Assembly (NCBI GenBank): GCA_022736275.1
Contig: DZBJ01000024.1
Coordinates: 1-47,330, forward strand
Length of the DNA stretch: 47,330 bases
Source: Rikenella microfusus
GTDB taxonomy: Bacteria; Bacteroidota; Bacteroidia; Bacteroidales; VadinHA17
Direction of reading: 5' to 3'
In this document: piece after piece, positions 8,292 through 18,100 of the stretch
Numbering within the stretch: position 1 is the stretch's first letter
Layout of the letters: every line of letters begins with the position of its first letter
The notes under the pieces: model-generated
Seen by the model: the letters and a program-made list of their open reading frames with translations, nothing else
What the model was told of the DNA's origin: nothing
The model's database searches: none
Translations under genes and position numbers: made by a program

Positions 8292-10544
8292 TTACCTGTT
8301 GTCGTCTCTCCTGCGGTCATGTGACCGGTGGTCGCCGCGGTCACGGTCATATCCGCCTCTGCCGCCTTCGCGTGAGCCCTGGTGGTCTCTTCTTTCAGAA
8401 TGTTCGCGTTTTGGAGGTTCCACATAACCTTCAGGCTTGGGAATCAGCGGCTTGCGTGAGAGTCTCAGCTTGCCGGTCTTCTGATCGACTTCAATAAGCT
8501 GCACCTCAACGATATCGCCTTCCTTGAAGAGCTCCTCAACGGTGCCCACCTTCTTCCAGTCCATCTCTGAAATATGGAGCAGTCCATCCTTATTTGGCAG
8601 TATCTCAACAAAAGCTCCGAACTGGGTGATGGTCTTCACCTTCCCGGTATAGACCTTGCCAACCTCCGGCACAGCGCATATGGCGTTGATGCGGTCGAGG
8701 GCAGCCCTGATCACTTCGTAGTTGTCGCCGAAGACATCGACCATACCCTGGCCGTTGATCTCTTCGATAACTATTGTTGCACCGGTGGTTGCCTGTATAT
8801 CCTGGATGATCTTTCCGCCGGGGCCGATCACTGCACCTATCATCTCCTTCGGTATATAGATCTTCTCTATTCTCGGGGCGTGAGGCTTGAGATCGGGTCT
8901 CGGTTCGGCTATTGTCTGTTCCATGATGTCAAGTATGTGGAGTCTCCCCTTGCGTGCCTGGTCAAGAGCCTGCTTAAGCACCTCGAATGAGAGTCCGTCT
9001 ACTTTTATGTCCATCTGTGTGGCCGTAATACCGTCGCGGGTACCGGTTACCTTGAAGTCCATGTCGCCAAGGTGATCCTCATCACCGAGGATATCCGACA
9101 GAACTGCGAATTTGCTCCCGTCCTTGTCAGTTATGAGTCCCATGGCAATTCCCGAGACCGGCTTGGCAAGCTTGATACCGGCATCCATAAGGGCCAGGGT
9201 ACCGGCACATACGGTTGCCATTGATGATGAGCCGTTCGACTCAAGGATATCTGAAACAATGCGTATTGCATACGGATTGATTTCATCAGCCGGCATCATG
9301 TTCTTAAGTGCCCTGTGGGCCAGGTTGCCATGACCTATCTCCCTGCGGCTTGTGCCGCGGGCTGGTTTGGCTTCGCCGGTGGCAAAGGGCGGGAAGTTAT
9401 AGTGGAGGGTGAATTTCTCCGATCCCTGCTTCAGCACCTCGTCAATCATCTTCTCATCGAGCTTGGTGCCGAGGGTGACGGTGGTGAGCGACTGTGTCTC
9501 ACCGCGGGTGAAGATGGCTGAGCCATGAGCTGCGGGGAGAGGGTCTATCTCACACCATATGGGACGTATTTCGTCAAGTTTGCGGCCGTCAAGGCGCTTG
9601 TGCTCATCAAGTACCAGGCGCCGTGCGGCCTCCTTCTCAACATCATGGTAGTACCTGCTTACCAGGGCCTTGTTCACCGGATGCTCATCAGTGAACTGTG
9701 CTAAGAACTCTGCCTTGATGGCGTCAAAACCGTCGCTGCGGGTCTTCTTATCGGAGCCGGTTGCGGCAAGTGCATAGCACTTCGCGTAGGTCTCATCCCA
9801 TACTTTTTTGCGCAGATCCTCGTCGTTGACCTCATGGCAATACTCTCTCTTGACGGTCTTTCCAACCATCTCAGCCAGCTCCTTCTGAGCAACGCACTGT
9901 ATTTTTATAGCATCATGCGCAATGCGAAGAGCCTCAAGCATCACCTCTTCCGAGACCTCTTTCATCTCGCCTTCAACCATCATGATGTTCTCATAGGTTG
10001 CGCCGACGATAATATCCAGGTCTGCCTTCTCAATCTCAGGCATTCCCGGGTTGACAATGAAATTTCCGTTGACCCTTACCACCCTTACCTCAGATATGGG
10101 GCCGTTGAACGGGATGTCTGACACTGCAAGCGCAGCCGATGCCGCCAGTCCTGCAAGTGCGTCAGGCATAATGTCCTTCTCTGCTGAGATGAGGTTTACT
10201 GTAACGAACACCTCTGCATGATAGTCATCCGGGAAGAGCGGACGCAGAACCCTGTCAACAAGCCTTGAAACAAGGATCTCATTGTCATTTGGTCTTGCCT
10301 CTCTCTTGAGAAAACCGCCGGGAAAGCGGCCCGATGCCGCATACTTCTCTTTATATTCCACTGAAAGAGGCATGAAGTCAGTGTCCTCTTTCGCATCCTT
10401 TGCTGCAACGACAGTTGCCAGAAGCATGGTACGGCCCATCCGCACCACAACAGAGCCGTCAGCCTGTTTGGCCAGCTTGCCTGTCTCGATTGTTATTGAC
10501 CGGCCATCGCCAAGGTCAATGCTTTTTTCAATTAACTTATACAT
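8292..10544 (-). CDS. pnp: Polyribonucleotide nucleotidyltransferase (PNPase)
   Basis: PNPase degrades RNA 3'-to-5' by phosphorolysis and contributes to mRNA turnover. The 750-residue protein shows two RNase PH domains (about 1-220 and 310-540), the linking alpha domain, a KH domain with the GPGG loop ([15 protein letters not shown], about 560-575), and an S1 domain ([20 protein letters not shown], about 625-645). After residue about 710 comes a basic tail rich in Arg, Gly, Asp and His ([19 protein letters not shown]), probably a disordered RNA-binding extension. It follows rpsO on the same strand, the classic rpsO-pnp order, but with a terminator-like hairpin between them. A short promoter-poor leader of about 90 nt separates the genes, so some transcription may read through from rpsO. 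Confidence 0.97.
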   Translation of the reverse strand: MYKLIEKSIDLGDGRSITIETGKLAKQADGSVVVRMGRTMLLATVVAAKDAKEDTDFMPLSVEYKEKYAASGRFPGGFLKREARPNDNEILVSRLVDRVLRPLFPDDYHAEVFVTVNLISAEKDIMPDALAGLAASAALAVSDIPFNGPISEVRVVRVNGNFIVNPGMPEIEKADLDIIVGATYENIMMVEGEMKEVSEEVMLEALRIAHDAIKIQCVAQKELAEMVGKTVKREYCHEVNDEDLRKKVWDETYAKCYALAATGSDKKTRSDGFDAIKAEFLAQFTDEHPVNKALVSRYYHDVEKEAARRLVLDEHKRLDGRKLDEIRPIWCEIDPLPAAHGSAIFTRGETQSLTTVTLGTKLDEKMIDEVLKQGSEKFTLHYNFPPFATGEAKPARGTSRREIGHGNLAHRALKNMMPADEINPYAIRIVSDILESNGSSSMATVCAGTLALMDAGIKLAKPVSGIAMGLITDKDGSKFAVLSDILGDEDHLGDMDFKVTGTRDGITATQMDIKVDGLSFEVLKQALDQARKGRLHILDIMEQTIAEPRPDLKPHAPRIEKIYIPKEMIGAVIGPGGKIIQDIQATTGATIVIEEINGQGMVDVFGDNYEVIRAALDRINAICAVPEVGKVYTGKVKTITQFGAFVEILPNKDGLLHISEMDWKKVGTVEELFKEGDIVEVQLIEVDQKTGKLRLSRKPLIPKPEGYVEPPKREHSERRDHQGSREGGRGGYDRDRGDHRSHDRRRDDNR

Positions 10545-10604
10545 TTGTATTACTGATTGTTATGCGATAATTTGCAAGAGGGGTAACCATTCTCAGGGAA
10601 TTAA

Positions 10605-10629
10605 AAAAGGCAATCTGAAATTGCCTTTT
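10605..10629 (-). terminator. Terminator/attenuator between rpsO and pnp
   Basis: AAAAGGCAAT (10605-10614) pairs with ATTGCCTTTT (10620-10629), loop CTGAA. On the minus strand the stem runs into a further T-run. It lies 6 nt after the rpsO stop, so it would end the rpsO mRNA or partly reduce read-through into pnp. Confidence 0.75.
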
Positions 10630-10635
10630 CTCTAT

Positions 10636-10905
10636 TTACTTACGCAGGTTAAGCGCTTTGATTATTTCACGATACCTGGAAATATCCTTTATCTTCAGAT
10701 AGTCAAGCAGACGCCTTCTCTTCCCGACCAGCTTTATGAGCGAACGCTGGGTACTGAAATCCTTCTTGTTCTTCTTCAGGTGTTCAGTCAGGTGCGCAAT
10801 CCTGTAGGAGAAAAGAGCAATCTGACCCTCAGCACTGCCTGTATCCATCTCTGAAGATCCGAATGTCTTGAAAAATTCCTGTTTTTTCTCCGTTGTCAAA
10901 TACAT
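10636..10905 (-). CDS. rpsO: 30S ribosomal protein S15
   Basis: S15 binds the central domain of 16S rRNA and nucleates platform assembly. The frame is open from 11025, but the ATG at 10905 gives exactly 89 residues, the standard S15 length, beginning MYLTTEKKQEFFKTFG. It contains the conserved DTGSAEGQIALFSYRIAHLT and VGKRRRLLDYLK blocks that contact rRNA. The promoter found at 10951-10983 lies inside the longer open frame, which rules out the 11025 start. It heads the rpsO-pnp pair. S15 usually represses its own translation by binding its leader; the short leader here (about 40 nt) could hold such a site but I cannot identify it. Confidence 0.97.
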   Translation of the reverse strand: MYLTTEKKQEFFKTFGSSEMDTGSAEGQIALFSYRIAHLTEHLKKNKKDFSTQRSLIKLVGKRRRLLDYLKIKDISRYREIIKALNLRK

Positions 10906-10950
10906 ATCCTTATCCAATAGATTATTAATAAATTCTCCAATTTTGGATCG

Positions 10951-10983
10951 CAAAGATACAATTCTATTTTGTAATAATTCAAA
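10951..10983 (-). promoter_or_regulatory. Promoter of rpsO
   Basis: On the minus strand TTTG (10980-10983), 21 nt, then TATCTTTG (10951-10958), an exact TAnnTTTG box. Its position fixes the rpsO start at 10905. Confidence 0.8.
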
Positions 10984-11098
10984 CAATTCGATAATTTTTT
11001 TGCATTTGACTGCGTACAGGCTCACTCCTTCCTCTTAACAATGTGTTGTCAGGAAGTCTCCAGAGAAAAGACGCAGGAATGATATCAAAAGTAGCGCC

Positions 11099-11130
11099 TG
11101 CTGAAAAAATTTTTGAAACATTTTTCAGCA
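11099..11130. repeat. 10-bp inverted repeat after the DUF2851 gene
   Basis: TGCTGAAAAA (11099-11108) and TTTTTCAGCA (11121-11130) form a perfect 10-bp stem with a 12-nt loop, 26 nt past the DUF2851 stop. It is probably the transcript end of that gene, although the stem is AT-rich and lacks a separate U-run on the minus strand. Confidence 0.5.
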
Positions 11131-11156
11131 TCTTGTCTCTGTTCGCTGCCGGTCGG

Positions 11157-12479
11157 TCAGGGTTCCAGGAAAATGGAGCTTGAGCCCCTTATTTTATGGC
11201 CCATTCCTATCAGTGATAAGCCTATCAGGCAGTCGAGGCACCTGTGATATCTGCACCACAGCGTTCTCAGCTCAATGAGTGCCTGTGAGGCCAGTGCCGA
11301 TTCCGGCCGGAGCCCGGCTTCCATGAAATCGGTCACCACACTGTTATCCTCCGGGGGGAGGGCATCGAGGATATCAAGGGCCCAGTCGCATCTCTCCTGC
11401 TGCTGTTTAAGTTTTCCATAGACAAAAATGACCGGGCTGATGGCATTTATAATTATAAGGTCAGCAGATTGCCTTCCTGCGCGGCCGGCGGTTGCAGGGA
11501 CCACTTTGCCGAATATGTAGTGGTTGTTCCAGTAAGCCGAGGCTCTGACACTGAGAAGTGCCCTGAGACTCTCCCTGTCGTGAGATTCGAGCACCCTCGA
11601 GAAGAGACCGTCACTGTGGGTCAGCAACGATGCAAGCTGTGACAGCCTCACCGTTGGAAAATTTGCCGGCCGCAGCCTGTGGAACTTCCACATCCAGCCA
11701 TCGACAGGCTGCAGTGAGTATTTTGTCTTCAGCATCCGATATTCCCTGGTAAGGAGAAGGTAATAGTCATCATTGACCGCCTCCCTGAAGAGAGCCTCGT
11801 CAAGCAGCCCGGCCGTGCCGAAGAGAAGGGCCTCAACCTGGGTGATGCTGTCCGAGTGCTTCCTGATTATCTTAAGGGGCAGACGCGATGCCAGCATCTC
11901 GAAAGGAGCGGTATTCACCCTGAATCCGAAATATCGGGAAATGAGCCTGTAGAGCGTCTCCTCCCAGTCGCCGCCGGTCTTTTCGAGCATCTTCCTGATT
12001 TCGTTGCTCTTCCTCTCCAGACGGTCAATGGCCAGCGACCACAGCCAGTGCTTTGTCATGAACCCGTCTGTCTTGCCTATCAGGCCTGCACAGGCCAGGA
12101 CAGAGGGGTTATTTACAAAATCGATATAATTCTCCCAGAGCGCCAGGTCAAACTCCATGCGTGCCGTCAGCAGCCTTCTTCCGGATGCCGTGTAGACATC
12201 TGCATCGTTGTTATGGACAAGGTGCAGGATGACATTGTCATAGGCATGGTCAGTGTGGTGACCGTGCCGGTACCAGTCGGAGGCGCTCACATGAATCTCT
12301 GTGTTGCCTGCCCAGGAGGTGCCGCCGATCATCAGGCGGGTATTGAAGAAATCGGGTCCGGCGTCGCGGTTATAATCCCCGGGAGTGATCACCTCTATCT
12401 GTCCGGCTTCACTGTCGGCCAGACCTCCGGCATCAAAGAACCGGTTTTTCCACAACCAGTGGAGGAACTCTTCCTTCAT
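11157..12479 (-). CDS. DUF2851 family protein
   Basis: This 440-residue protein matches the DUF2851 family, common in Bacteroidota and without a known function. Recognisable landmarks are the N-terminal MKEEFLHWLWKNRFF, the pattern PGDYNRDAGPDFFNTRLMIG, the block GNTEIHVSASDWYRHGHHTD with several histidines, and YDNVILHLVHNND. The C-terminus ends with a cysteine-rich stretch (WCRYHRCLDCLIG). No signal peptide or membrane segment is evident, so it is likely cytoplasmic. Histidines and acidic residues in the N-terminal block could bind a metal, but that is inference. It is a single gene with its own promoter upstream and an inverted repeat downstream, placed between rpsO and a divergent cluster of exported proteins. 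Confidence 0.88.
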   Translation of the reverse strand: MKEEFLHWLWKNRFFDAGGLADSEAGQIEVITPGDYNRDAGPDFFNTRLMIGGTSWAGNTEIHVSASDWYRHGHHTDHAYDNVILHLVHNNDADVYTASGRRLLTARMEFDLALWENYIDFVNNPSVLACAGLIGKTDGFMTKHWLWSLAIDRLERKSNEIRKMLEKTGGDWEETLYRLISRYFGFRVNTAPFEMLASRLPLKIIRKHSDSITQVEALLFGTAGLLDEALFREAVNDDYYLLLTREYRMLKTKYSLQPVDGWMWKFHRLRPANFPTVRLSQLASLLTHSDGLFSRVLESHDRESLRALLSVRASAYWNNHYIFGKVVPATAGRAGRQSADLIIINAISPVIFVYGKLKQQQERCDWALDILDALPPEDNSVVTDFMEAGLRPESALASQALIELRTLWCRYHRCLDCLIGLSLIGMGHKIRGSSSIFLEP

Positions 12480-12507
12480 AATCGGTATTTTTAAAAATGC
12501 AGCTTAT

Positions 12508-12538
12508 CAAAGTTACGAACAAAGAAATAAACAGACAA
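12508..12538 (-). promoter_or_regulatory. Promoter of the DUF2851 gene
   Basis: On the minus strand TTG (12536-12538), 20 nt, then TAACTTTG (12508-12515), an exact TAnnTTTG match, about 28 nt before the start codon. Confidence 0.75.
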
Positions 12539-12559
12539 GAAATCATGAGATTAACGATA

Positions 12560-12665
12560 GGGAGTGCGGGGAGGGTAGCCGAAGAACTACGACATCGAAA
12601 CACCGCATGGAAACCTGCTTCGGATGAGGCCCTGAAACCTCCGGTTGAGGTCAATAGTGGGTTAT
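12560..12665. other. GC-rich, foldable intergenic element (possible structured RNA or relic repeat)
   Basis: In the 313-nt gap between the DUF2851 start and the OmpA-type gene, a roughly 105-nt GC-rich block stands out from AT-rich flanks. Pairings visible by eye: TGCGG (12565-12569) with CCGCA (12603-12607); inside it GTAG (12575-12578) with CTAC (12587-12590), enclosing loop CCGAAGAA; the loop bases CCGAAG (12579-12584) can pair with downstream CTTCGG (12618-12623), a pseudoknot arrangement; and ACCTC (12637-12641) with GAGGT (12647-12651), which competes with GAGG (12626-12629) pairing to CCTC (12638-12641). Short frames on both strands cross it but look unlike proteins. It lies outside the DUF2851 transcript; on the plus strand it could be a leader of the exported-protein cluster. 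The rest of the gap (12666-12792) is AT-rich with no promoter having both boxes. Confidence 0.35.
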
Positions 12666-12792
12666 CCTGCATAAATATTTGACGAAGCCTGTTAAAATGG
12701 AGATGAAAGCGATGACAACGAATAGGTGTTATGCTTTAATTTTACTATTCACAAGAAATAATGATACTACTATATTTAATCCCCCTAAGAAA

Positions 12793-14103
12793 ATGAAGAC
12801 CCTAATCAGGATTATGGCTGTGCTGATTTTGTTCAGCCTCGTTATTAATGCAGAAGCACAAATCAAGGTTGATCTCAAGAAGAAAATTGAACAGCAGGTA
12901 AACAGGAGACTGAATCAGAAGACCGATCAGGCCATTGACAAGGTTCTTGACACCGCTGAGGACAGTATTGCCGCCGGACTCAAGAAAGATGGCACTGCGG
13001 GAGCGGCAGCCGCCGGGCAAGGCACCTCGGATGCGCAGGGCAATATTGATCAGAAAGCCGGAGAACAGTCGGGCGCTCAGCCACAGACCTCACTGCAAAG
13101 TTACTCCAAATATGACTTCATCCCGGGCGAGAAGGTGATCTTTTACGATGATTTCAGCCAGGATGCCGTTGGCGATTTCCCGGCACTCTGGAACACGAAC
13201 GGATCAGCAGAAGTTGTAACCACCAATCTCTATCCGGGAAACTGGATGAAATTCGTGATGGATGAGTGCGTCTGGACTGACGGATTGCTTAAGCTGCCAG
13301 AGAACTATACCATTGAATATGATATTATTCCCATAGGAGGGCTGGAGGGTGAGGGTATGTCTGGCTGGCATATGAGGCTGATGCAGGCGAAAAACGTTAA
13401 TGCATGGGATGGTGGATCAGCACCCGGCCAGGGTGGATTCCAGTTTCAGGTTGAATATTTCGGCAGGCCCGGTTACAGCACCTGGCTATACGGTGATGCC
13501 TGTGCTGCTGCCAAGCTGAGCGGGTTTGTCGAAGGAGAGGATAAGAAGCAGAAGATGAACCAGAAATACCATATTGCCATCTGGGTTCAGAAGACCAGGG
13601 TAAGGCTTTACCAGGATCAGAACAAGATCATTGACCTCCCGAGGGCATTCCCCACAGGCTGCGTGAAGCCAGACAGGATTAGGTTTGAGTACGGTGCTGC
13701 AATGATAAGCAATGTCCGCATCGCCGTGGGTGCTCCTGACATGCGAAACAAACTCATGACCGAAGGGAAATTGATAACTTATGGGATCTATTTCGATGTA
13801 AACAAGGATGTTGTAAAACCGGAATCCTACGGAACACTGAAGGAGATTGCCGCCATCCTCAACGAAGTTCCCGATGTCAAGGTTAAGATTGTTGGCCATA
13901 CCGATGCCGACGGTGCCGATGCTGCCAACCTCGATCTCTCAAAACGCCGTGCGGCTTCCGTGAAGAACGAGCTGGTAAAATCCTTCGGCGTGAACGGCGA
14001 CCGTCTCGTCACTGACGGTGCTGGCGAAGGCCAGCCGGTGGCACCCAATGACACCCCGGCCAACAAGGCCTTGAACCGCAGGGTAGAGTTCATTAAGCTC
14101 TGA
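12793..14103 (+). CDS. Exported OmpA-domain protein, first gene of a six-gene secretory cluster
   Basis: The product (436 residues from the ATG at 12793) has a signal peptide ending ...VINAEA, a charged helical segment (VDLKKKIEQQVNRRLNQKTD, about 25-45) likely forming a coiled coil, a low-complexity Gly/Ala/Gln linker, a central domain with FYDDFSQDAVGDFPALW and TIEYDIIPIGG resembling a lectin-like jelly roll, and a C-terminal OmpA-C peptidoglycan-binding domain (about 320-436: IYFDVNKDVVKPES, VGHTDADG, LSKRRAASVK, NRRVEFIKL). The frame extends 38 codons upstream to 12679, but that extension precedes the hydrophobic core and is rejected as a start. It is probably a periplasmic or outer-membrane anchor for the downstream products. 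Function of the whole cluster is unknown. Confidence 0.85.
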   Translation: MKTLIRIMAVLILFSLVINAEAQIKVDLKKKIEQQVNRRLNQKTDQAIDKVLDTAEDSIAAGLKKDGTAGAAAAGQGTSDAQGNIDQKAGEQSGAQPQTSLQSYSKYDFIPGEKVIFYDDFSQDAVGDFPALWNTNGSAEVVTTNLYPGNWMKFVMDECVWTDGLLKLPENYTIEYDIIPIGGLEGEGMSGWHMRLMQAKNVNAWDGGSAPGQGGFQFQVEYFGRPGYSTWLYGDACAAAKLSGFVEGEDKKQKMNQKYHIAIWVQKTRVRLYQDQNKIIDLPRAFPTGCVKPDRIRFEYGAAMISNVRIAVGAPDMRNKLMTEGKLITYGIYFDVNKDVVKPESYGTLKEIAAILNEVPDVKVKIVGHTDADGADAANLDLSKRRAASVKNELVKSFGVNGDRLVTDGAGEGQPVAPNDTPANKALNRRVEFIKL

Positions 14104-14148
14104 CCTTCGGGCCAACTGACCGGGTCGACGGCAACGCTGACCCGGAGT

Positions 14149-15156
14149 ATGAAACAATGTGCTTTAACACTAATCCTTTCTTCCAAGATGAGAGTTGTTA
14201 TACCTGTTTTGATTATGACCCTTGTCATGCCCCTGATGTCATTTGTCCCGGAAGGTGAACCATTGTCACCTTATTACGGGCCATGTGGAAAACAGATCAC
14301 CGTACAACCATCCTGCTCTGTAACAGGGCTGAAGGCATCTTCAGTCACGAAGAACCGGGCCAAACTGGATTATTCTGTAAAAGGTGCAGGAGTAACAGGT
14401 TTCGGGGTATGCTGGGGCATCAGCGGATCACCATCGCTGGAGTCCGGCACAATGCTGAAGTCCTATGAAGACGAAGCCCGGGACGTTCCGGTGGAGGTGT
14501 CGTTCAGTGAGTCTTTAACGGGCCTCGAAGCCGGCACTACATATCATGCCCGGGCGTATGTGACTGACAGCGGCGGGCATATTTATTACAGCGAGGAGGT
14601 AAGTTTCACAACTGAAAAGAAGGAAGACTTCTCAAGCAGCCTGAACGGTCCAAAAACAGATTATCATCCTAACGGGAAGGTCGCAAGAAAGTATACTGTA
14701 AAGGACGGCGTTCCAAACGGGAGTGTAAAGTCCTACAGCGATTCCGGCAACATCATGATGGATCAGCATTTTGTTGACGGAATTCCGAATGGCTCCTGCA
14801 TTACATATTACAGCAACGGTAAGGTACAGTCAGAGTCCAATTATGTGAATGGCCTCCCCCAGGGTTTGCGAAAAGAATATTACATGAATGGGAACATCAA
14901 GTCAGAAATTGACTGCACCGGGGAGATGGACAATCTAACCTGCTCCAGCAAAGTCTACTATGAAAACGGCGGCCTGCGGAGTGAGTCGAAAACATCCGGG
15001 GGAGAATTATTGTCTGCTGTCACATATGATGATCAGGGGAGGATAATGTCAGAGCAAAGGCCCGGCAACATAATAAGTTACTGGTATGACAGGGACGGGG
15101 ATAAACATTCGAGTATAAACGGCGCGAGGTGCCAGTGCGCAAAATGCAGTCGCTGA
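14149..15156 (+). CDS. Exported FN3-like plus MORN/YwqK-like repeat protein
   Basis: The 335-residue product has a hydrophobic N-terminus (an alternative ATG at 14188 gives a more compact signal, MRVVIPVLIMTLVMPLMSF). Residues about 55-155 form a fibronectin-III-like domain of the Bacteroidota type (FGVCWGISGSPSLESG, LTGLEAGTTYHARAYVTDSG). From about 170 come repeats of the form YxNGK...DG.PNG (YHPNGKVARKYTVKDGVPNG, YYSNGKVQSESNYVNGLPQG, YYMNGNIKSE), the MORN variant found in YwqK-type proteins. It ends with a Cys-rich tail (RCQCAKCSR). It lies 45 nt after the OmpA-domain gene and 2 nt before the next. Likely a surface or periplasmic adhesion or scaffold protein; no enzymatic motif is visible. 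Confidence 0.75.
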   Translation: MKQCALTLILSSKMRVVIPVLIMTLVMPLMSFVPEGEPLSPYYGPCGKQITVQPSCSVTGLKASSVTKNRAKLDYSVKGAGVTGFGVCWGISGSPSLESGTMLKSYEDEARDVPVEVSFSESLTGLEAGTTYHARAYVTDSGGHIYYSEEVSFTTEKKEDFSSSLNGPKTDYHPNGKVARKYTVKDGVPNGSVKSYSDSGNIMMDQHFVDGIPNGSCITYYSNGKVQSESNYVNGLPQGLRKEYYMNGNIKSEIDCTGEMDNLTCSSKVYYENGGLRSESKTSGGELLSAVTYDDQGRIMSEQRPGNIISYWYDRDGDKHSSINGARCQCAKCSR

Positions 15157-15158
15157 AA

Positions 15159-18100
15159 ATGAAACAGGTATTGATACTTATTGCGGCTGTTTTATTCAGT
15201 CTGCAGGGCATTTCACAGACCAAGCCGGGGAAGCCACCTACGTCCATGCCGCAGGGATTCGACCTCGAACAGATAAAAAAGATGCTTCCGCCAGGCGTAA
15301 CACTGCCACCCGGGATGGAGAAGGCAATGCAGCAGGCACCAGGGCAAACCGGTTCAGAATCTTTAGAGTACACACCTGAGACCCTGGTACCTATACCCCC
15401 TGCACCGCAATACTCACCTAAAACACAGACTTTGCCGTCATCAGCAGCGGATTACTCACCGTTTGGTTCGGGCCGTGATGAGGGACAGAGAAGATTAGCC
15501 CTTATTGCCGTTGAGACAGAACTTAACGCAATGCCTCTTCTCCTGCCTGATCCGAACAGTGTGCCGTCAGTTGAATACATGCTGGGGATGGCTGCCGCGA
15601 TGAACGGGATTGCACGGCAGAAGTTCCTGCCTGAAGATCTTTCCGATTATACTGCCATGGTCAACTGGGTGCCACGGTTCGACGGTCAGAGTCCCAACCG
15701 CCCGAGGGCAAAAGAGCTCTCCCTTCCGGTGGCACTGGCAACCAATAACTTCGTCAGGCCATATCACAACATCGCCCTTGCCACCGCTGTGTTTGCCCTT
15801 GATCCCACATCCACCACTGCTGCAGGCAATATGGGAGCAGCTATCCTGTCAGCCGGAGAGATGATTTGTGAAAAAAATCCGTCGCCCGAGGCGCTTGCAC
15901 CCTATCGCCGCGATGCCGAAACTGCCTACCTGTATGCCATACAACAGTCAATGAAGGATGACCTGTGGAGTGAGGCAAGTCTTGTCCCTGTAATAAACCT
16001 CGGCAACCTGTGCATCGACATGGGCAGGCTTGAAGAAGCGCGGTCGCTGTTCATGGTTGCACGCAAGATTAAGCCGGAGTCGTGGGATGCGGCACTGGGA
16101 CTGGCGGCGTACTTCCTGGCTCTGAACAAAAGGGACAAAGCACTTGCCATACTTGAGGATGACAACCTGGACAGGCCTCTGGGAACCGGCTTGCCAATTA
16201 AAAAGAACAAGAGTCTTGAAAAAAGCGATGAATACGCTGATCTGCCCCCCGAGGCACCTGAAGAAAAGTTTGAAAAAGGAATAGAGATAATGGCAGCGGA
16301 ACCTGTCATGACTTCCGCTGATTTCATTACGCAGCTCGACCAGAGCGAACGTAATAAAATGAGGTATTTCATTGAACACCTGCCGGCTGCCGGCAGCTAT
16401 CAGGCCCCTCCCATAAAAAAACTCACCCAATACTCTACACTTAAGGTTATCTGCGGCCCGCAGGGTCAAAGCGCATTAAAGGATTTCTCCGAGATGCTTT
16501 CGGTCTTTTCCCTCAAATCATTCGCGTCCACTTCCAACCGGCAACTCGACTGGCTTGCAGATATGGGACTGAAGATAGATCCGGGTGTGGATATGGATGA
16601 TGTTGCCAAAAATCCGCAGAAGTACATGGACAAGAACATGGATCCCAATGTTAAGGTAACCGGCAAGGAAGAATTCATTGAGAGGATGAATCAGATGAGG
16701 ATGGAGGCCAACAAGGCCAAGCTCGATCTTGCCACCGGTAAGACCGCATCCACCATAGCTATTGCAGGCAAACTGGATCCGATAAACATAATCCTGCAGA
16801 TGAACCCTGATGACTATGCCGATCCGATGAACATCATAATGCAGAAGATGAACTTCACTGTTTATAATCGTAAAAATCACCTTTACACAGGCTACCTGCA
16901 CAGTCTGAATAAGAGAACATATGACCAGGTCACAGAGATCATTGCACAATGCAACCGGAAGATGGAAGACCTGACTAAAGTCAAGGATGCGGAAATGGAG
17001 GAATATGAAAAGAGAAGAGATGCCGCAGAAAAGCAGGCCTTAGAGACAGGAACCACTTTCAGGGAGGCCGAATGGGCGTTGATCGCACACAATATACATG
17101 TCAGATTTTTCAATGCTGCAAACCAAATCCAGGAGACTGGCTTCGGTTCGGCTACCAATGTGGTTTCTACAACATACATGCGGCGCTTTAAGCCAAATGT
17201 TGAAGCCTATTACTATGATGTCATCCGGCACATAGCACTCATCTCCGATCCGGATGTGAGAAGCAAGGAGGAGACGGACATGCGCAACTCAATATACCAG
17301 GCTGTTACCTGGTACCTTAATACGGTCCTTACAGCGCACGGTTCATTCAAGTATTATGATGAATGGGACTGCGACTGCAACCTGGAAGGGCTCCTGGCTG
17401 CCCGCGAGGCTGAGGATGAGGCAGTGGCGCAGGAGGAAAATGAACGTCTGGCCCGAAACAAGCAGGCCAAGGCTGTCTTTGACTCGGGGGAGATCCCTGA
17501 ATCATCACAGTTGTTTAAAAAACTGGATGAATATGTTGATGAATATCAGCTCGGTCTGATTAAGGTTCGGGCATCGTGCGCACGAACAACTGTTGAGGTT
17601 AACACCGAATGGCTCCAAAAGACCTTTAACCTGCCGGCAAGCTTCAGCTATAAAAGCACCACCAGCGAATTTACCGGAGCCACCACCCGTAATGCAGGAC
17701 TGAGCGTTGGTGTTAAAAAGGATGTTGGAGAGGGAGAGGTCAGTGCCAATTTGAACCTCTCCGTAGCCGTATCCACTGACGGCAACGGTGTGGTTAAGAA
17801 TTACAACGTCACTGCCGGTGCCGACGCAGGAGTAAGTGTTGGTAACTACACTGCCTCTGTAGGGGGTGAAGTTAGCATCAGCGGGGATCAGACAGGCATT
17901 AAGGATTATTCTGTTACCGCCAGCGCAAACTCATCAGTAAAATACGGGGAGACCACGGTGTCCGGCGGTGCTTCGGTAAGTTACGGCTCGAAGGGCCTTG
18001 AAACGGACTTCTCCGCCAAGGTGACGCAGGATTTCAGCAACGGAGTCGGCACTGAAGGCAGCGCCTCCTTCGAGGCATCAACAAAGAGAGGATGCTCTGT

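Noticed and set aside
11856..12494. 212-codon plus frame antisense to the DUF2851 gene
   Set aside because: It has no protein-like motifs, while the opposite strand encodes the whole DUF2851 family pattern.
12433..12682. Two short frames (minus 12433-12672, plus 12497-12682) in the gap before the OmpA-type gene
   Set aside because: They cross a foldable GC-rich element and look like translations of structured DNA rather than genes.
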